Below, piece by piece: positions 1 to 10,320 of a stretch of 26,480 bases of DNA (the stretch's first letter is position 1; the number at the start of each line of letters is the position of its first letter). The notes beneath the pieces are model-generated. The model was given only the letters and a program-made list of their open reading frames with translations, did not search any database and was not told the origin of the DNA. Made by a program: the position numbers and the translations under genes. The DNA is from Phoronis australis (Eukaryota > Phoronida > Phoronidae), in contig NMRA01000266.1 of NCBI GenBank assembly GCA_002633005.1, positions 554,389 through 580,868 on the forward strand, read 5' to 3'.

Positions 1-1700
1 ATAAAAATTCTTTAAATTTTCATAAACGAAAACGAAATGATATCTTAGAAACCTTTGTTAAAAAAGACATGGTCACGTGACCAAATTAATAACAGATTGG
101 CAAAAAGTCAAAAATCAAATTTTACAGAGTTTCTACTTTCAGAAATACTCACTTTTACAGAGATGAAATATACAGTGTTCTAAATATTTTGCTAAGTACA
201 CGGACTTGACGATAAAGTCTCGTGATCTGAAATGGACGGCACGTAATAACGGGTTACTGAAACGGACATAAGAATGGATTTAAGGCAGGGGGGAGTGTCC
301 ACCTTGCTTGGCTGTCAATGTTGAAATCTTAAGTGATACACTTTGAGGTTTTTAACTTTGCCTTATTTTCCGAGCTTGCCGGCGATATCAACCTCAACAA
401 ACTCTAAAGCGTGCAACCTTCTCGCTGTATAGTTAAAAGAACTTATGTCCCATCACAGTAGCAAACGTTTTGTGGCCAATTTTGCGGGCTTTAAAGTGTC
501 TTAAATCATTCTTTGTTTTTGTCAGCTAATGAATACCGAGAAATGCAGTTTTGAGAAATATTGGGAATTATAAAAACTTGATATATAATAATAATCATCA
601 CTTTTAATAGTATGAAGTCATGTAACCTCGATTTTTTGTCTGTCACGTTTCTTGAAATAATAAATTTCTTAAATTACAGAAGTATTTTAAACATGACGAA
701 TTTTGAAAACTTATATTTTGTAGATTGATTTCTTTGGATTGGTCGTTAAGTTAATATCCTATAAAGAGCTCTTGGAAATTGGGGGAATTAAAACAAGTTT
801 GACGTAAAAACCAATTTGTAACTGGAAATATTTAAACTTGAGAGATTTTGCGCTTGCTTGGTTGAACGTCATATAAGAATAAAAGTTCTAGTACCCTTCC
901 CGATTGCTTCAGTGTCAGCAAGAAGTTACGACTTGTTAGTATTCATGATTAGTGCGAGGTAGCGCGCGTTTTCAAAATTTGTGCAACGGTGACTATTTGT
1001 GCCGCAAGAACATGGAAGTTTAAGAAAACGAATTTCTTTAGGAACAGTACGACCCTTGTTCCTTCTGCAAGCTCGAATCTGAAACCTTAGAACTTTCCGT
1101 TGAAAATAGAAATCCATATGTTCGCAAGAGGTAACCAAATTCCGAGTTACTAAAAGCGGAATTTTACATTTTGGGAAAATATCCGAACCAGAATATACAG
1201 TTTCAAACACATTCATTCAACGAATCTCCTGAAGAAGACTATAACAAACAATGGGGAATTTTCATACGTCTTTTTGGAGATCGTATTGATTATTTTATGT
1301 GTACTTGAATATTTTTTCCTTTTTAGGTTCCACTACACCGTACGCGGTTCTTTTATTGAATAGGAGGAAATATTGCGGAACGAAATCAATAAACTTAAAA
1401 TACCGCCCCTCCGCAGTACGACAGCCGTCATCACAAGATAGGCTTACATGCTAAGTGAAATTCTAACATTATTTTTAATCGACCTCGAAGTCATGTCAAA
1501 CACGATTTTGTCTAGCAACCGCGAAACAGTCAAACCAGTATATCTTATGTGCAACCAATGGTTGCTGCGGTCATAAAATATGAGATTACAAAAAGAAATT
1601 AACAATACTCGTAAACGCTACCTCTTACGTTAGATGAATTTCAATGTACGCAGAGTCCCTTAAGTCACAGAACAATCTTCTACAAAATCATGAAACTTCA
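1..1700. other. AT-rich intergenic sequence, no gene recognised
   Basis: AT-rich sequence with many stops in all frames. The longest open frame (926-1216, minus, 96 codons) has no recognisable domain, no low-complexity signature and no splice or promoter context, so I regard it as chance. I see no RNA gene, inverted repeat or tandem repeat here. Confidence 0.6.
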
Positions 1701-1720
1701 AATCATGGCAGTGTTACACG

Positions 1721-1726
1721 TTTATT
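1721..1726 (-). terminator. Candidate poly(A) signal of the TRIM-NHL gene
   Basis: Minus-strand AATAAA, about 235 bases past the TRIM stop codon (1962-1964) and the only canonical hexamer I found between the stop and this point. The sequence following it on the minus strand contains T- and GT-rich stretches, as expected at a cleavage site. The implied 3' UTR is about 250 bases. Transcript ends were not observable. Confidence 0.5.
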
Positions 1727-1961
1727 AAAATAAACAACTTAAACACTTGTCACCGGTTGGAACTAACTACCACCAAACATCTAACTAATAGTTCATGATT
1801 CATTCTATCTATATATTACAACACAAAGATAACGTTTAAACATAAAACATATCAAAGTGCGCAGACGTAATATATTTTAAATACAAAATATCACTGTGCT
1901 TATGATACATATTATATCTACACATGGCGCAGAAACTCGCGTTGTTCAGTACTACATAACG

Positions 1962-3938
1962 TTATTCCTCCAAGTACTGAAATGTCTTCACCACACCTGT
2001 AATACACTCCACTACAGACACCTGACCCTGGGCCGGGAGACATAAACCAGTTGGACAGTCGACATCACCAGGGGGCACGATCACGTGTGCACGTGCGTTG
2101 TTGTATAAAATCACCTGATGATTGTCATAGTCTGCCACCAGAATGTGACCGTGTGGGTCTACACACACACCGCGCGGCCAGTTACTCAGTTGATGGGTCA
2201 GTGTGGATACAACGGCCGGCCGTGTCGGGTCTATTATGTGAACACGACCGGGGTTAAACTCACTGACCACCAAATGACCACAGTTGTCCATACACACATA
2301 TCCTGGTGTGAACGTACTCAGTCCCAGGGTGGGGCCGTCCAACTGTTGGTGAATATCACAGTTAAGATCCGTTATAAGTACCCGTCCCCCGCCTGCATCA
2401 CACACAACCAGTCTGTCACCGTGACATGTCACATAGCCCTCACCTTTATACACATCACGACACACCTTCACCACCTCACCATGGCCATCATACCTGACAA
2501 CACCCTTAATGCCGCGGTCGGTGATGAAGATGTGACCATCTTTGTGACATGTCACGTCCCACGGCCTCTGCAGTTTGTGATGAGTTTGTTGTAACTTCAA
2601 CTTTAGTTTACAGTTGTGTTTGTCAAACACTTTCACAGTTTTGTTGTCTGCGTCTGTTACAACAAACCCCCCATCACAAACTGCCAGTCCACAACACCAT
2701 GACTCACTCTCCCCCTCACCCAGGCTGGTAAAACTACCAACACTACCCGCAGGTTCTTTAACAGTCAGTGGTGGAGTGACAGGCTGAACGGGTGATTTGG
2801 ATGAAAGATGAAGTTGTGACACTTTTGTGTCCATTAGTTGTGATTCTACAGTAGATTCACTATCAACAGACACGTTAGGTACTGACAGTTCAGGTGGTAC
2901 AAAGTTAAACACATGTCTATCTGCATTAAGTTCAAACTGACTGATATCTAACGATGTCAGAGTGGCGGCCATGTCATGGTACTGTAGAGTTGTTTCAGCA
3001 GGATGCGCTCTTTCAACCAGTCTCTTGGCGTATCTCAATGTACTCATCAGAGACAGTCGACTGTGTTCAGCCGCCTCGTAAGCTGCTTGACTTTGTTTTT
3101 GGACCGACTCGAACTTCTCGGTCAGTTTAGTGATCGCTTCACTTCTCTTAGTTTCCAGTTCGTCGTCAATCTTCTTCTTGAAATCGTCAAAAATTTTGCC
3201 GAGTTCTTCAACCTTTCGTTGTAAAAGTTCTTGGTTCAGTTCCTCGCGAATATTCTTGCGTTCATCTGACAAAGCCTTCGCGTGATCCACTGCGTCTATC
3301 CACGGCTCCATCAAAGCTGTGAGCACCTCGATTGCTTCCTGTGCCGCCTCTTCAATATTCTTCATCTTGTGGTGATCGTGCTCCAGTGCTTTACACAAAT
3401 AACACACGGGTGTTTTGCATTGGTCGCAGTAAAGTTCAAGCAACTTGTCCGGATGTTTGGGACAACACACTGTTTGGTGTTCACGTATCGCCTCAAAATG
3501 CATGCCAGCTGCGACTTCCTCCAAACTGACCACTTTGTGGGTTAAAGTGATTCCAGTCTGACAGTGAACGTCCGCACACTTTTTACACAAGTGATGAGCG
3601 CACTGTATACACATGAAATCTGCCCCCACTGTGGATCCCTTGAAATGACATACATAACAGAAGACATTGGTCGTTTTAGGAACACAGTCGTTCAGGTGAT
3701 TGATGAAATGATTGAACGCAAAGCCAGCAGCGCCATCTTTTGGGATGTCGAAAAGTCGATTACACCGTGGACATGAAAACTTGCCGCCTTTGCCTCGTTT
3801 GTCAATAAATGTTTGTAAACATTCATGACAGAACGTGTGAATACACGGCAGTTGGCGTGGTGTTTTCGGTCTTTCTAAACAGATGGGGCATTCTAACAGC
3901 CTTCGAATGTCGTCTGCGTCCTTGGAGCTGATTGCCAT
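1962..3938 (-). CDS. TRIM-NHL type RING E3 ubiquitin ligase, single coding exon
   Basis: A 658-residue open frame. Residues 17-59 form a C3HC4 RING (C17, C20, C32, H34, C37, C40, C56, C59), which in this family binds E2-ubiquitin. B-box 1 lies at about 94-134. B-box 2 has ligands C159, H162, C171, C174, C179, C182, H187 and H190. A charged helical region at about 195-315 fits the dimerising coiled coil. A Ser/Pro/Val-rich linker (about 345-395) is followed by about six NHL-like propeller blades to the C-terminus, the clearest around RPWDVTCHKDG and PRGVCVDPHGH. The filamin-type Ig domain found between coil and propeller in TRIM2, TRIM3 and TRIM71 is not evident, so I give no vertebrate gene name. 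The ATG (A at -3, G at +4) sits just before the RING and is the natural start. Family role: cytoplasmic ubiquitin ligase whose propeller binds protein or RNA; the substrate is unknown. All zinc ligands are intact, so it is probably active. Confidence 0.93.
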   Translation of the reverse strand: MAISSKDADDIRRLLECPICLERPKTPRQLPCIHTFCHECLQTFIDKRGKGGKFSCPRCNRLFDIPKDGAAGFAFNHFINHLNDCVPKTTNVFCYVCHFKGSTVGADFMCIQCAHHLCKKCADVHCQTGITLTHKVVSLEEVAAGMHFEAIREHQTVCCPKHPDKLLELYCDQCKTPVCYLCKALEHDHHKMKNIEEAAQEAIEVLTALMEPWIDAVDHAKALSDERKNIREELNQELLQRKVEELGKIFDDFKKKIDDELETKRSEAITKLTEKFESVQKQSQAAYEAAEHSRLSLMSTLRYAKRLVERAHPAETTLQYHDMAATLTSLDISQFELNADRHVFNFVPPELSVPNVSVDSESTVESQLMDTKVSQLHLSSKSPVQPVTPPLTVKEPAGSVGSFTSLGEGESESWCCGLAVCDGGFVVTDADNKTVKVFDKHNCKLKLKLQQTHHKLQRPWDVTCHKDGHIFITDRGIKGVVRYDGHGEVVKVCRDVYKGEGYVTCHGDRLVVCDAGGGRVLITDLNCDIHQQLDGPTLGLSTFTPGYVCMDNCGHLVVSEFNPGRVHIIDPTRPAVVSTLTHQLSNWPRGVCVDPHGHILVADYDNHQVILYNNARAHVIVPPGDVDCPTGLCLPAQGQVSVVECITGVVKTFQYLEE

Positions 3939-3956
3939 ATTCTATTGGTCAGTGAC

Positions 3957-3959
3957 CTG
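3957..3959 (-). other. Possible 5' UTR splice acceptor of the TRIM-NHL gene
   Basis: On the minus strand, TTCTACATTTCAG ends 18 bases before the ATG and is preceded by a CTTAAT branch-point-like motif. The pyrimidine tract is modest. If used, the TRIM gene has an upstream non-coding exon and the coding exon starts at 3956. The alternative is an unspliced leader; transcripts would decide. Confidence 0.35.
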
Positions 3960-3989
3960 AAATGTAGAATTAAGTGTTAATGTTTCACA

Positions 3990-5610
3990 AAGCACTTATG
4001 CATACAATGTTTACTGATGATGAGACGTGTTTTCCTGTATTTCTTTGATGGTAGTTAATAGAAATAGGCATTCCTTTTGACAGTGATGTGACTTTGATGA
4101 TAGTTAAGTGCTGAGTATGTCTAAAGATTAAGTACAATCGCTATGTTTTATTTGTATACTCACACCTTGTGAAGCATACACAGGTGTGAACCTTTTTTAT
4201 ATTGGTGTTCAGTGATTAAATACATGAATTAACAATATTAAACTTTCTAGTTCCTAAGCCAGATTTAGGTCTTTTCTCAAAATGGATGTGACAATACCAA
4301 TGATGTATTCTCTGTAGCCCACATTTTTCTTTGTTATTTCAGCAGGCCAAATCTCAAAAATTAAATGAGGATACTTCACAAAAATTTAACCTGATATTCA
4401 ATATGTCATGTTGATTCCAATAACCGAAGTCTCAAAGCTGAAATGAAAACTTCATAAAATGCCATTTCTGAAACAAAAGTGTGCACCCTGAGTGAAGAAA
4501 TGCCGTTTAGCACTTTTTGGTTTTCACGCCTACAAGTTTTATTTGAAAAATTAAGGGCCTTCTTCGATCGCCAAGCAGCCTCCATAAATCTAACGGCACA
4601 TTTAATTAAAATGCCCCTACGGTAGTGTACCAGGGACCTCAAGGCCACACCCTTTCAAAATGTACCCCTTCAAAATATAACATTCAAAAAACCGGACCCT
4701 AATAAAGCTGGTATTGTTAGTTGTGCTACGGCATGCCGTCACAGACATGTTGTTCGCATGATAAGTATCTGCTTTGACAACGCAAACAAAACACTTTTTT
4801 CATATCGAAACCGATACCAGGAAATAGTGAGTCACCAGTCTAAGGTCAGGCGCTTGTTCGTGATCTCTATTAGATACCTGTATGTCTACATGAAGGATAT
4901 ACAGTCTTGATGAACAGAATAAGAAAACGACAACTGAGTGAAATGAACGTCAGAAAACGTGTAGTTTCGTTTTGCAAACCATGAACTGCACAAGTTGGAC
5001 AGCCGGCTCGCCGGGTTAGCATTTAATTCAGGCCTAAGTTTCAGTGGTTCAACACAAGGAATAAATGTGCTCAAATCAATCGTGCCAGAAATCAGAACAT
5101 TTGGACAATATTTAACATATGCAATATAATGAGGTGATAGTGAAGTGACCCAGCATGGCTGTGGCAAGCACTTAAGTCGCACAGCACGTATTGAAGCGTA
5201 GGCGGCTGTTGTAATTATCAACCGCAAGCGCGACCGACATGTTGCCGTCATCGACATTGCCAGCATCACAGACAATTCTAAAATTAATGGTTGAACTGAG
5301 CACTGCTTTAATTGCTGAATCAGTTTGAGCCACTGAATAAAGGTTAGTATCTACTGCATTCAAAAAGTCAAAGGCAGGAGTCCTCGATTGTCAACTCATG
5401 CAAACAGAACAACAGGGTTGAGAAAACGAGCACTTCGAAAATGAGCGGCCGAACGCGTGATTGAAATGCCAGTCGGAGCGAACGATATAGACCTCACGGC
5501 ATTTCTTGTGTTCGAGCTGGCATTTGCAGGGCTTGCGGGGAGTACCGCAGAGTACTTTTCCTTCCAAAAATGAAATGTTTTTATGTTGTGGCGGGACAGC
5601 AAGACAAACC
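3990..5610. other. Upstream flank of the TRIM gene, no further gene recognised
   Basis: No convincing coding region. The open frames at 4406-4648 and 4886-5602 (minus) lack domains and overlap open frames on other strands. A more GC-rich patch at about 5400-5575 holds a short ATG frame (5466-5576, plus) without recognisable similarity. Promoter elements for the minus-strand TRIM gene would lie in the first few hundred bases. Confidence 0.5.
4160..4189. promoter_or_regulatory. Facing pair of T-box half-sites upstream of TRIM
   Basis: TCACACCT (4160-4167) and AGGTGTGA (4182-4189) are exact reverse complements separated by 14 bases. Each equals the consensus half-site of Brachyury-class T-box factors. 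They lie about 220 bp upstream of the minus-strand TRIM ATG. Function is inferred from sequence alone. Confidence 0.3.
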
Positions 5611-5614
5611 CACC

Positions 5615-5825
5615 AAATCGTAGGCTTACACCACGCGATGTTCCTTTTTATCAGTCAACGTCATTGGTCGATTTCATCAATTATTAACGTCACCGTTATT
5701 AATCATCGTACGTCTGCTCTCGTCATCACCTTCGTCGTCTCTCTCACGATCGTATCTGTCATCGTCATGTTATCTCGTCCATGTTGACTGATGAAAAAGG
5801 AACAGCTTGTGTTGTAGCAAATCGC
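5615..5825. repeat. Foldback inverted repeat (MITE-like)
   Basis: The arm at 5639-5659 begins TGTTCCTTTTT and continues ATCAGTCAAC. The reverse complement of 5783-5804 is the same apart from one inserted base. Weaker similarity extends each arm outward by about 20 bases. The loop is a CGTC/CATC-rich low-complexity stretch, which explains the long but meaningless open frame there. I see no clear target-site duplication, so the mobile origin is inferred. Confidence 0.6.
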
Positions 5826-6574
5826 CGATAGATGGTGCTAGATATAGTAAGTTCCCTGAAATGGCTGCCGATTTCATGATGCGCGTGGCTAAAGTGGACC
5901 AAGTTCGGAATGGCGTAGTTATAGACTAGAATAATTGAGGGCCATGAAAAGAATTTGTACAGATAGCCAGATGTCTGAGGAATGCAACGATACCAAAATC
6001 ATTCATTTATACCTACATTTAGTGGATTTATTTGGAATAAGTTAGGGTCCATTATATCCGACTAGTGCCGGCTTAGGCTGCGTCCAATTGTTTAACCAAG
6101 TAGGTAACTTTAAACAGTTTTTGACGCCGCTAATTAGTTTTTAATTGAGTTAAGAAGTTGGCAATCAAACGTTTTACAAAATGGCAGCTACAAACCATAG
6201 GATGAAAAAAACTCCACCCAGCAGTCCGACAGGTTTGAAAGATACGTCCATACGTTGTGGTGTCGTGTGAGGATGTGGCGGGATTTATCGTCTGAAAAAA
6301 AACACCCCCTGCAGCTCTTCATGTGGCCAATCAACAAAGGCTTTCATGTCACGTGCTATATATTTTCTATATATAACTCACTTGTCATGTTGCTATTTAT
6401 GAAGGACTACTACATAACATTTGGTGAAAATGACTACGTAAATGTCAGCGGGTATATTAAAATTCCCCGCGTTTCCAAAGAATAATCACAAGATAAAGGA
6501 ATCATGTGCACAGATGGCGCTATGTTATTGCCAGATCTGGGTAGAATCGGTTCAGTCAACGCTAGGACCTCGAT
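5826..6574. other. Intergenic sequence without recognised gene
   Basis: No supported gene. The open frame at 6255-6485 (plus) has no family features. The stretch includes an AGATGGCGC core at 6512-6520, reported separately as CTCF-like. Confidence 0.5.
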
Positions 6575-6843
6575 AACATCATGCACGCACTCAGCCTTTA
6601 GTTTGGGGGGGGGGGCTCGAATTTCTGACCAAGTGGACCTTTTGCTAAAAAAAGCCGGATAACTAAAAAACGGGGTACCATTTTCAGTACTGTGAACTGT
6701 GCCACTGCGCCTTTTTAGTGGACTTTCGTCTCGTTTCCTTCTGACTTTTTGTTTCTCTAGGGCGGACCCTTTTCCCCACACCGCCAAAATGGGGGGATAC
6801 TCGTTCGAGCCCCCCGAGCCCCCCTGGGTGCGCGCATGAACAT
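6575..6843. mobile_element. MITE copy 1 with 5-bp target-site duplication
   Basis: The element spans 6580-6838. It starts CATGCACGCACTCAG and ends CTGGGTGCGCGCATG, imperfect inverted repeats followed inward by runs of G and C with GGGGGCTCGAA. It is flanked by the direct repeat AACAT (6575-6579 and 6839-6843), a target-site duplication. At 259 bp it has no coding capacity. Its interior matches, as reverse complement, the element at 15431-15703, including shared GGACCTTT, ACTAAAAAA, GAACTGTGC and GTGGACTTT blocks. The superfamily is not assigned. Confidence 0.82.
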
Positions 6844-7340
6844 TCAAGACTTCGTGAGATTTACATGAGAAACATATGCTACAACTACAAAGATTTCCCT
6901 TGCAATTTTGTAGCCAGTCCACAGGCAAAACGTGCCGCGCATGTCACAGTTTTGACCATTTTTCAAGCTCTTAAGTTTGCCGTGGTAAACCGACACCTCA
7001 GCCGAGACCTAGACAGCAGCACCACTATCAACAACAGAGAAGAGGACAATCCCGAGGGCACATCATCTAAAGAGGAAATCGCCGTCGAAATCCCAACGGC
7101 AATCACGAAGGAAGACACACGAATGTACACAGAACTGATGAGGGCGACTTGGCAACAAATACATGTATGATGGAACAATGTAGTATTACAGACGTGTTCG
7201 GTATAAATTCAAATATATCTGCACCAATGCTTGCAGTGATGCAATGTCTCTAATACCGTCACCCGGGGACCCTACAGCAATGCACACTATTTGGATATAG
7301 GACGACATGGCGTAGACGTTTGGTGGCCTACCGCTGCCAA
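6844..7340. other. Unassigned sequence between repeats
   Basis: Open frames run in both strands at about 6865-7178. The plus frame is rich in Glu, Thr and Ala but has no recognised domain. It could be a decayed exon or chance; I do not call a gene. Confidence 0.35.
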
Positions 7341-7690
7341 GCTAAATTTAATTTAATTTAATTGCTAAGAAAACATATGTTTCAAACGTAAATTAGTTTA
7401 AAAGTAAAACATTTTCAAAAACAAAATCCGTTAGAAATAATTTTGAAAATGTTTCTTTTAAATACGCAAAAAATTTTGAAAGCAAAACGTGTTTAAATAG
7501 GAATTTTGATATAAAGCAAATGTCAAAATATTTTGAAAATAAACAAATTTAGAAACGAAAAAAAAATAAGCTGAAAGTAGAACGAGATTAAAGCGAAAAA
7601 CGATATCAAGCAATTTCAAAAATATTTTGGAAGCAAAGCAGTTTAAAAAATGTATCTTTTTAATTTTAAAACCAAACTAAAATCACTATA
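7340..7690. repeat. A-rich degenerate repeat tract
   Basis: A stretch strongly skewed to A on the plus strand, with recurring variants of TTTTGAAAAT, AAGCAAA and GTTTAAA at irregular spacing. It looks like a decayed tandem array or simple-sequence expansion. No open frame or RNA feature. Confidence 0.5.
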
Positions 7691-8714
7691 TAGCAGTTAT
7701 AATACATCGATTGTTTTCAAGTAGTCAGTGAGTGAATTGCCCTGCAAACAAAACCAACGTTAGTGTTATGTGACGGGATTAGTCACCTAAAAACAGAAAT
7801 TAAGCAATTGTAAAAATACATGAAGAGCTTACTCGCCGTTATCAAAAAAGTCATGAGAAAATTTAGATAGGTTTTGGAATTGTCAGTAATGACAAAAATT
7901 TCCGTAACTCATTCCTACCCCGGAAATGAGTGTATAGACGCAATTGCCATTGCCCGCTTATATTGGCTGGACATGGATCTTCTCATTTTACTTGCCCTAA
8001 CTTCAACACAATGCGCTCATACACAGAAAAAATACAGAGATACGCCACGTGACCTGTGAAACATTGAACTTGTGAACATATAGTTGCGAACCTACAAGTA
8101 CCATTTGGCTGTTTGCATTCTACACAGTTACGAGTTAATTTACAGTTATTAACCAAGTGAAATTAACGGTTTATTCTTGCCACAAAAATTGCATGTACGT
8201 TTTGAATTCTTTGAGTTGATAAGGATGTTGCGTGCTAGTATAAAAAATATTTCGTGCTTCTGGGTTGCTGTGATAATCTGCATTTTATTTAAGTAGTCTC
8301 AGTGTGCTCTCTGTTAAAAACACATTCTTCGCTAATTTGCGTCCGCCATTTTATTTCTCCGGCGGGTAGTTAAAAGTCAACTTTACTTCTTTTGCTAAGT
8401 TTCAACAGCACATCAAAAAATCATAATTTTGTTTCAAAATTTTCTGGAAATAAACAAGCAAGTCTGAGTTTTGTACCTTTATATTTATGTACATACCAAG
8501 TCTCAATGTGTTGTGACATTAATGATTTTTAAGGAAGAGCTAGTGTTCAGTAAGGAACAACCCCAGAGTAGGGGCACTCAATTTGAACGAACATGCTTAT
8601 TGCAAACACATAAGCGTGAGACATTTCTGTGAAACAAAACTGTTTCGGGCGTCCAATGTTGTTACTGTAAGGTGTCGATTTATGTACGACAGGTCAACAT
8701 CTGTTTCAAAGGTT
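7690..8714. other. Intergenic sequence without recognised gene
   Basis: AT-rich sequence. The 61-codon frame at 7874-8059 shows no features. No RNA gene or clear repeat seen before the minisatellite. Confidence 0.5.
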
Positions 8715-8963
8715 ACGCGAAACCAAGATATAATCCGTTAAGTGTGTGTTTCATTAATTGTAGGACGCGAAACCAAGATATAATCCGTTAAGTGTGTGTT
8801 TCATTAATTGTAGGACGCGAAACCAAGATATAACCCGTTAAGTGTGTGTTTCATTAATTGTAGGACGCTAAACCAAGATATAATTCGTTAAGTGTGTGTT
8901 TCATTAATTGTAGGACGCTAAACCAAGATATAATCCGTTAGTGTGTGTTTCATTAATGGTAGG
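8715..8963. repeat. 50-bp minisatellite, five copies
   Basis: Five head-to-tail copies starting at 8715, 8765, 8815, 8865 and 8915. Each unit begins ACGCGAAACCAAGATATAAT or a variant and ends TTAATTGTAGG. Copies 1 and 2 are identical. Copy 3 has one change, copies 4 and 5 share ACGCTAAACC, and copy 5 lacks one A and reads TTAATGGTAGG. The order of variants suggests stepwise duplication. Confidence 0.95.
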
Positions 8964-9739
8964 TTCCATGCATGCATAGTCTTATCTATTTTGTGATTTA
9001 GTGCAAGGTCCACTCTCTATGTGACATCATCGTACCGATGCAATACAGACATCTACATGTACATCTTAACTTCTCCATTTTACGGCTCTAACAAAGTTTC
9101 GGGTAAAGCAAAACCTCGGCTACCTGGGATTGCTAAAAATCTCCCAAAAATACAAAGACGTGTCAATATTATCCGGATAGCGTTGCAGACATATCTGCTA
9201 GTATGTTGCGAAATCCATTTGCGGAGAGACGAAAACACGCGTGCGATTGCCGTAAATTACTAAACTTTGTCTATATGTTATTTTTGGTCATCCGCGATAC
9301 GTTGCCCGCTCAGGTATATCGCCATTCGCAGAAAGGTGAATAATGCTGTTGAGTGAGTTGTTTTTACAGGAGAATAAAGTCTATACAAACGTTCGACAAT
9401 GATCAGTAATAATTTCTCTATATTAAGAAAGGCCTCCCACACCCTGTTTACTATTATCTAGCTGCATAAATCCGTACAGAGACAATTTAAAAGAAAAGGG
9501 GTTAAAAGGAATAGTACAGAAAAAATATGGACCTCGAATTTTACAGTGAATGTACAACGTACAAGCACTCTGGATTTTTAATCGCTGCGTAAAATATCTT
9601 TCAGCTGTAAATTCTCCAAGTATTTGGGGCTTGTACCGTTGAAAGACGAGACTTGTAAATTCTTCCAATAAAGAGAGTATTAAAGGAACGAATGTCCTCC
9701 AAGATGTGGGTTGACAAGGGAAAAGAAATTTACAATATT
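8964..9739. other. Intergenic sequence without recognised gene
   Basis: Short open frames (9021-9263 plus, 9423-9668 minus) show no domain, signal peptide or splice pattern. Nothing else is supported. Confidence 0.45.
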
Positions 9740-10320
9740 GAGGTTTGGGCGTATCGTAGGATTCCCATGACGAAGTTGGTTTTATGTTGAATACTTTGGA
9801 ACTGGTTTCCTATTGGGTTGATTTAGCTCAGTTGTGGTACTCCATTATATTTTGTCTGGCAGACATATCACACCACTGAAACTGTCGGGCATGTAACGGA
9901 TGTCTCGTGTGGAGTGATGCTGAACGTTGTGGGCTTTAACGGGTTACGTGGTGGGTTGATCCAACTCAACTCTGAGGTTTGGGCTTGTCTGGCGAGGTTA
10001 ACCCACCCAACTGAATTTGTCTGGCAATGTTCTTTCATGATACACGGGATTATGTTGAATATTTTGCAACCGATTTCATGGGACACCCAACCACTAAAAT
10101 TGTCAGGTATATAACTGCTGCGCCGCGTGGAGTGATGCTGGATGTTAAACAGTTGGTTTAAATGGTTACGTGGTGGGTTGGGTTAGCTCAACTCGGAGGT
10201 TTGGTTGTGTCTGATGAGGGTAATCCACACCTGAATTTGTCTGGCTACGTTCATTCACGATTCATTGGTCTTTCTTGAAAAATTTGTAATCAGTTTCAGG
10301 TACCTGTAGTTATAACAGCC
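9740..10320. repeat. Diverged ~225-bp tandem repeat, two and a half copies
   Basis: Units start with GAGGTTTGG at 9740, 9974 and 10196, giving periods of 234 and 222. Shared landmarks include GTGGAGTGATGCTG, GGTTACGTGGTGGGTTG, TAGCTCA or close variants, and CTGAATTTGTCTGGC. The third unit decays after about 120 bases. The units are well diverged, so the array is old. Confidence 0.7.

Noticed and set aside
926-1216. 96-codon minus-strand ATG frame
   Set aside because: No domain, no promoter or splice context, and no similarity I recognise; consistent with chance.
2051-3776. Several plus-strand open frames opposite the TRIM gene
   Set aside because: They are antisense shadows of the strongly coding minus-strand TRIM frame.
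5466-5576. Short plus-strand frame with Ala/Phe-rich sequence in a GC-richer patch
   Set aside because: Only 36 codons, a competing minus-strand frame covers the same bases, and there is no family signature.
5506-5787. Possible membrane peptide (hydrophobic Val/Ile/Ser-rich frame)
   Set aside because: Composition is explained by the CGTC/CATC low-complexity loop of the foldback repeat.
9820-9850. tRNA A-box-like TTTAGCTCAGTTGTGG in the ~225-bp tandem repeat
   Set aside because: No matching B box and no cloverleaf arms follow, and the other units change the motif.
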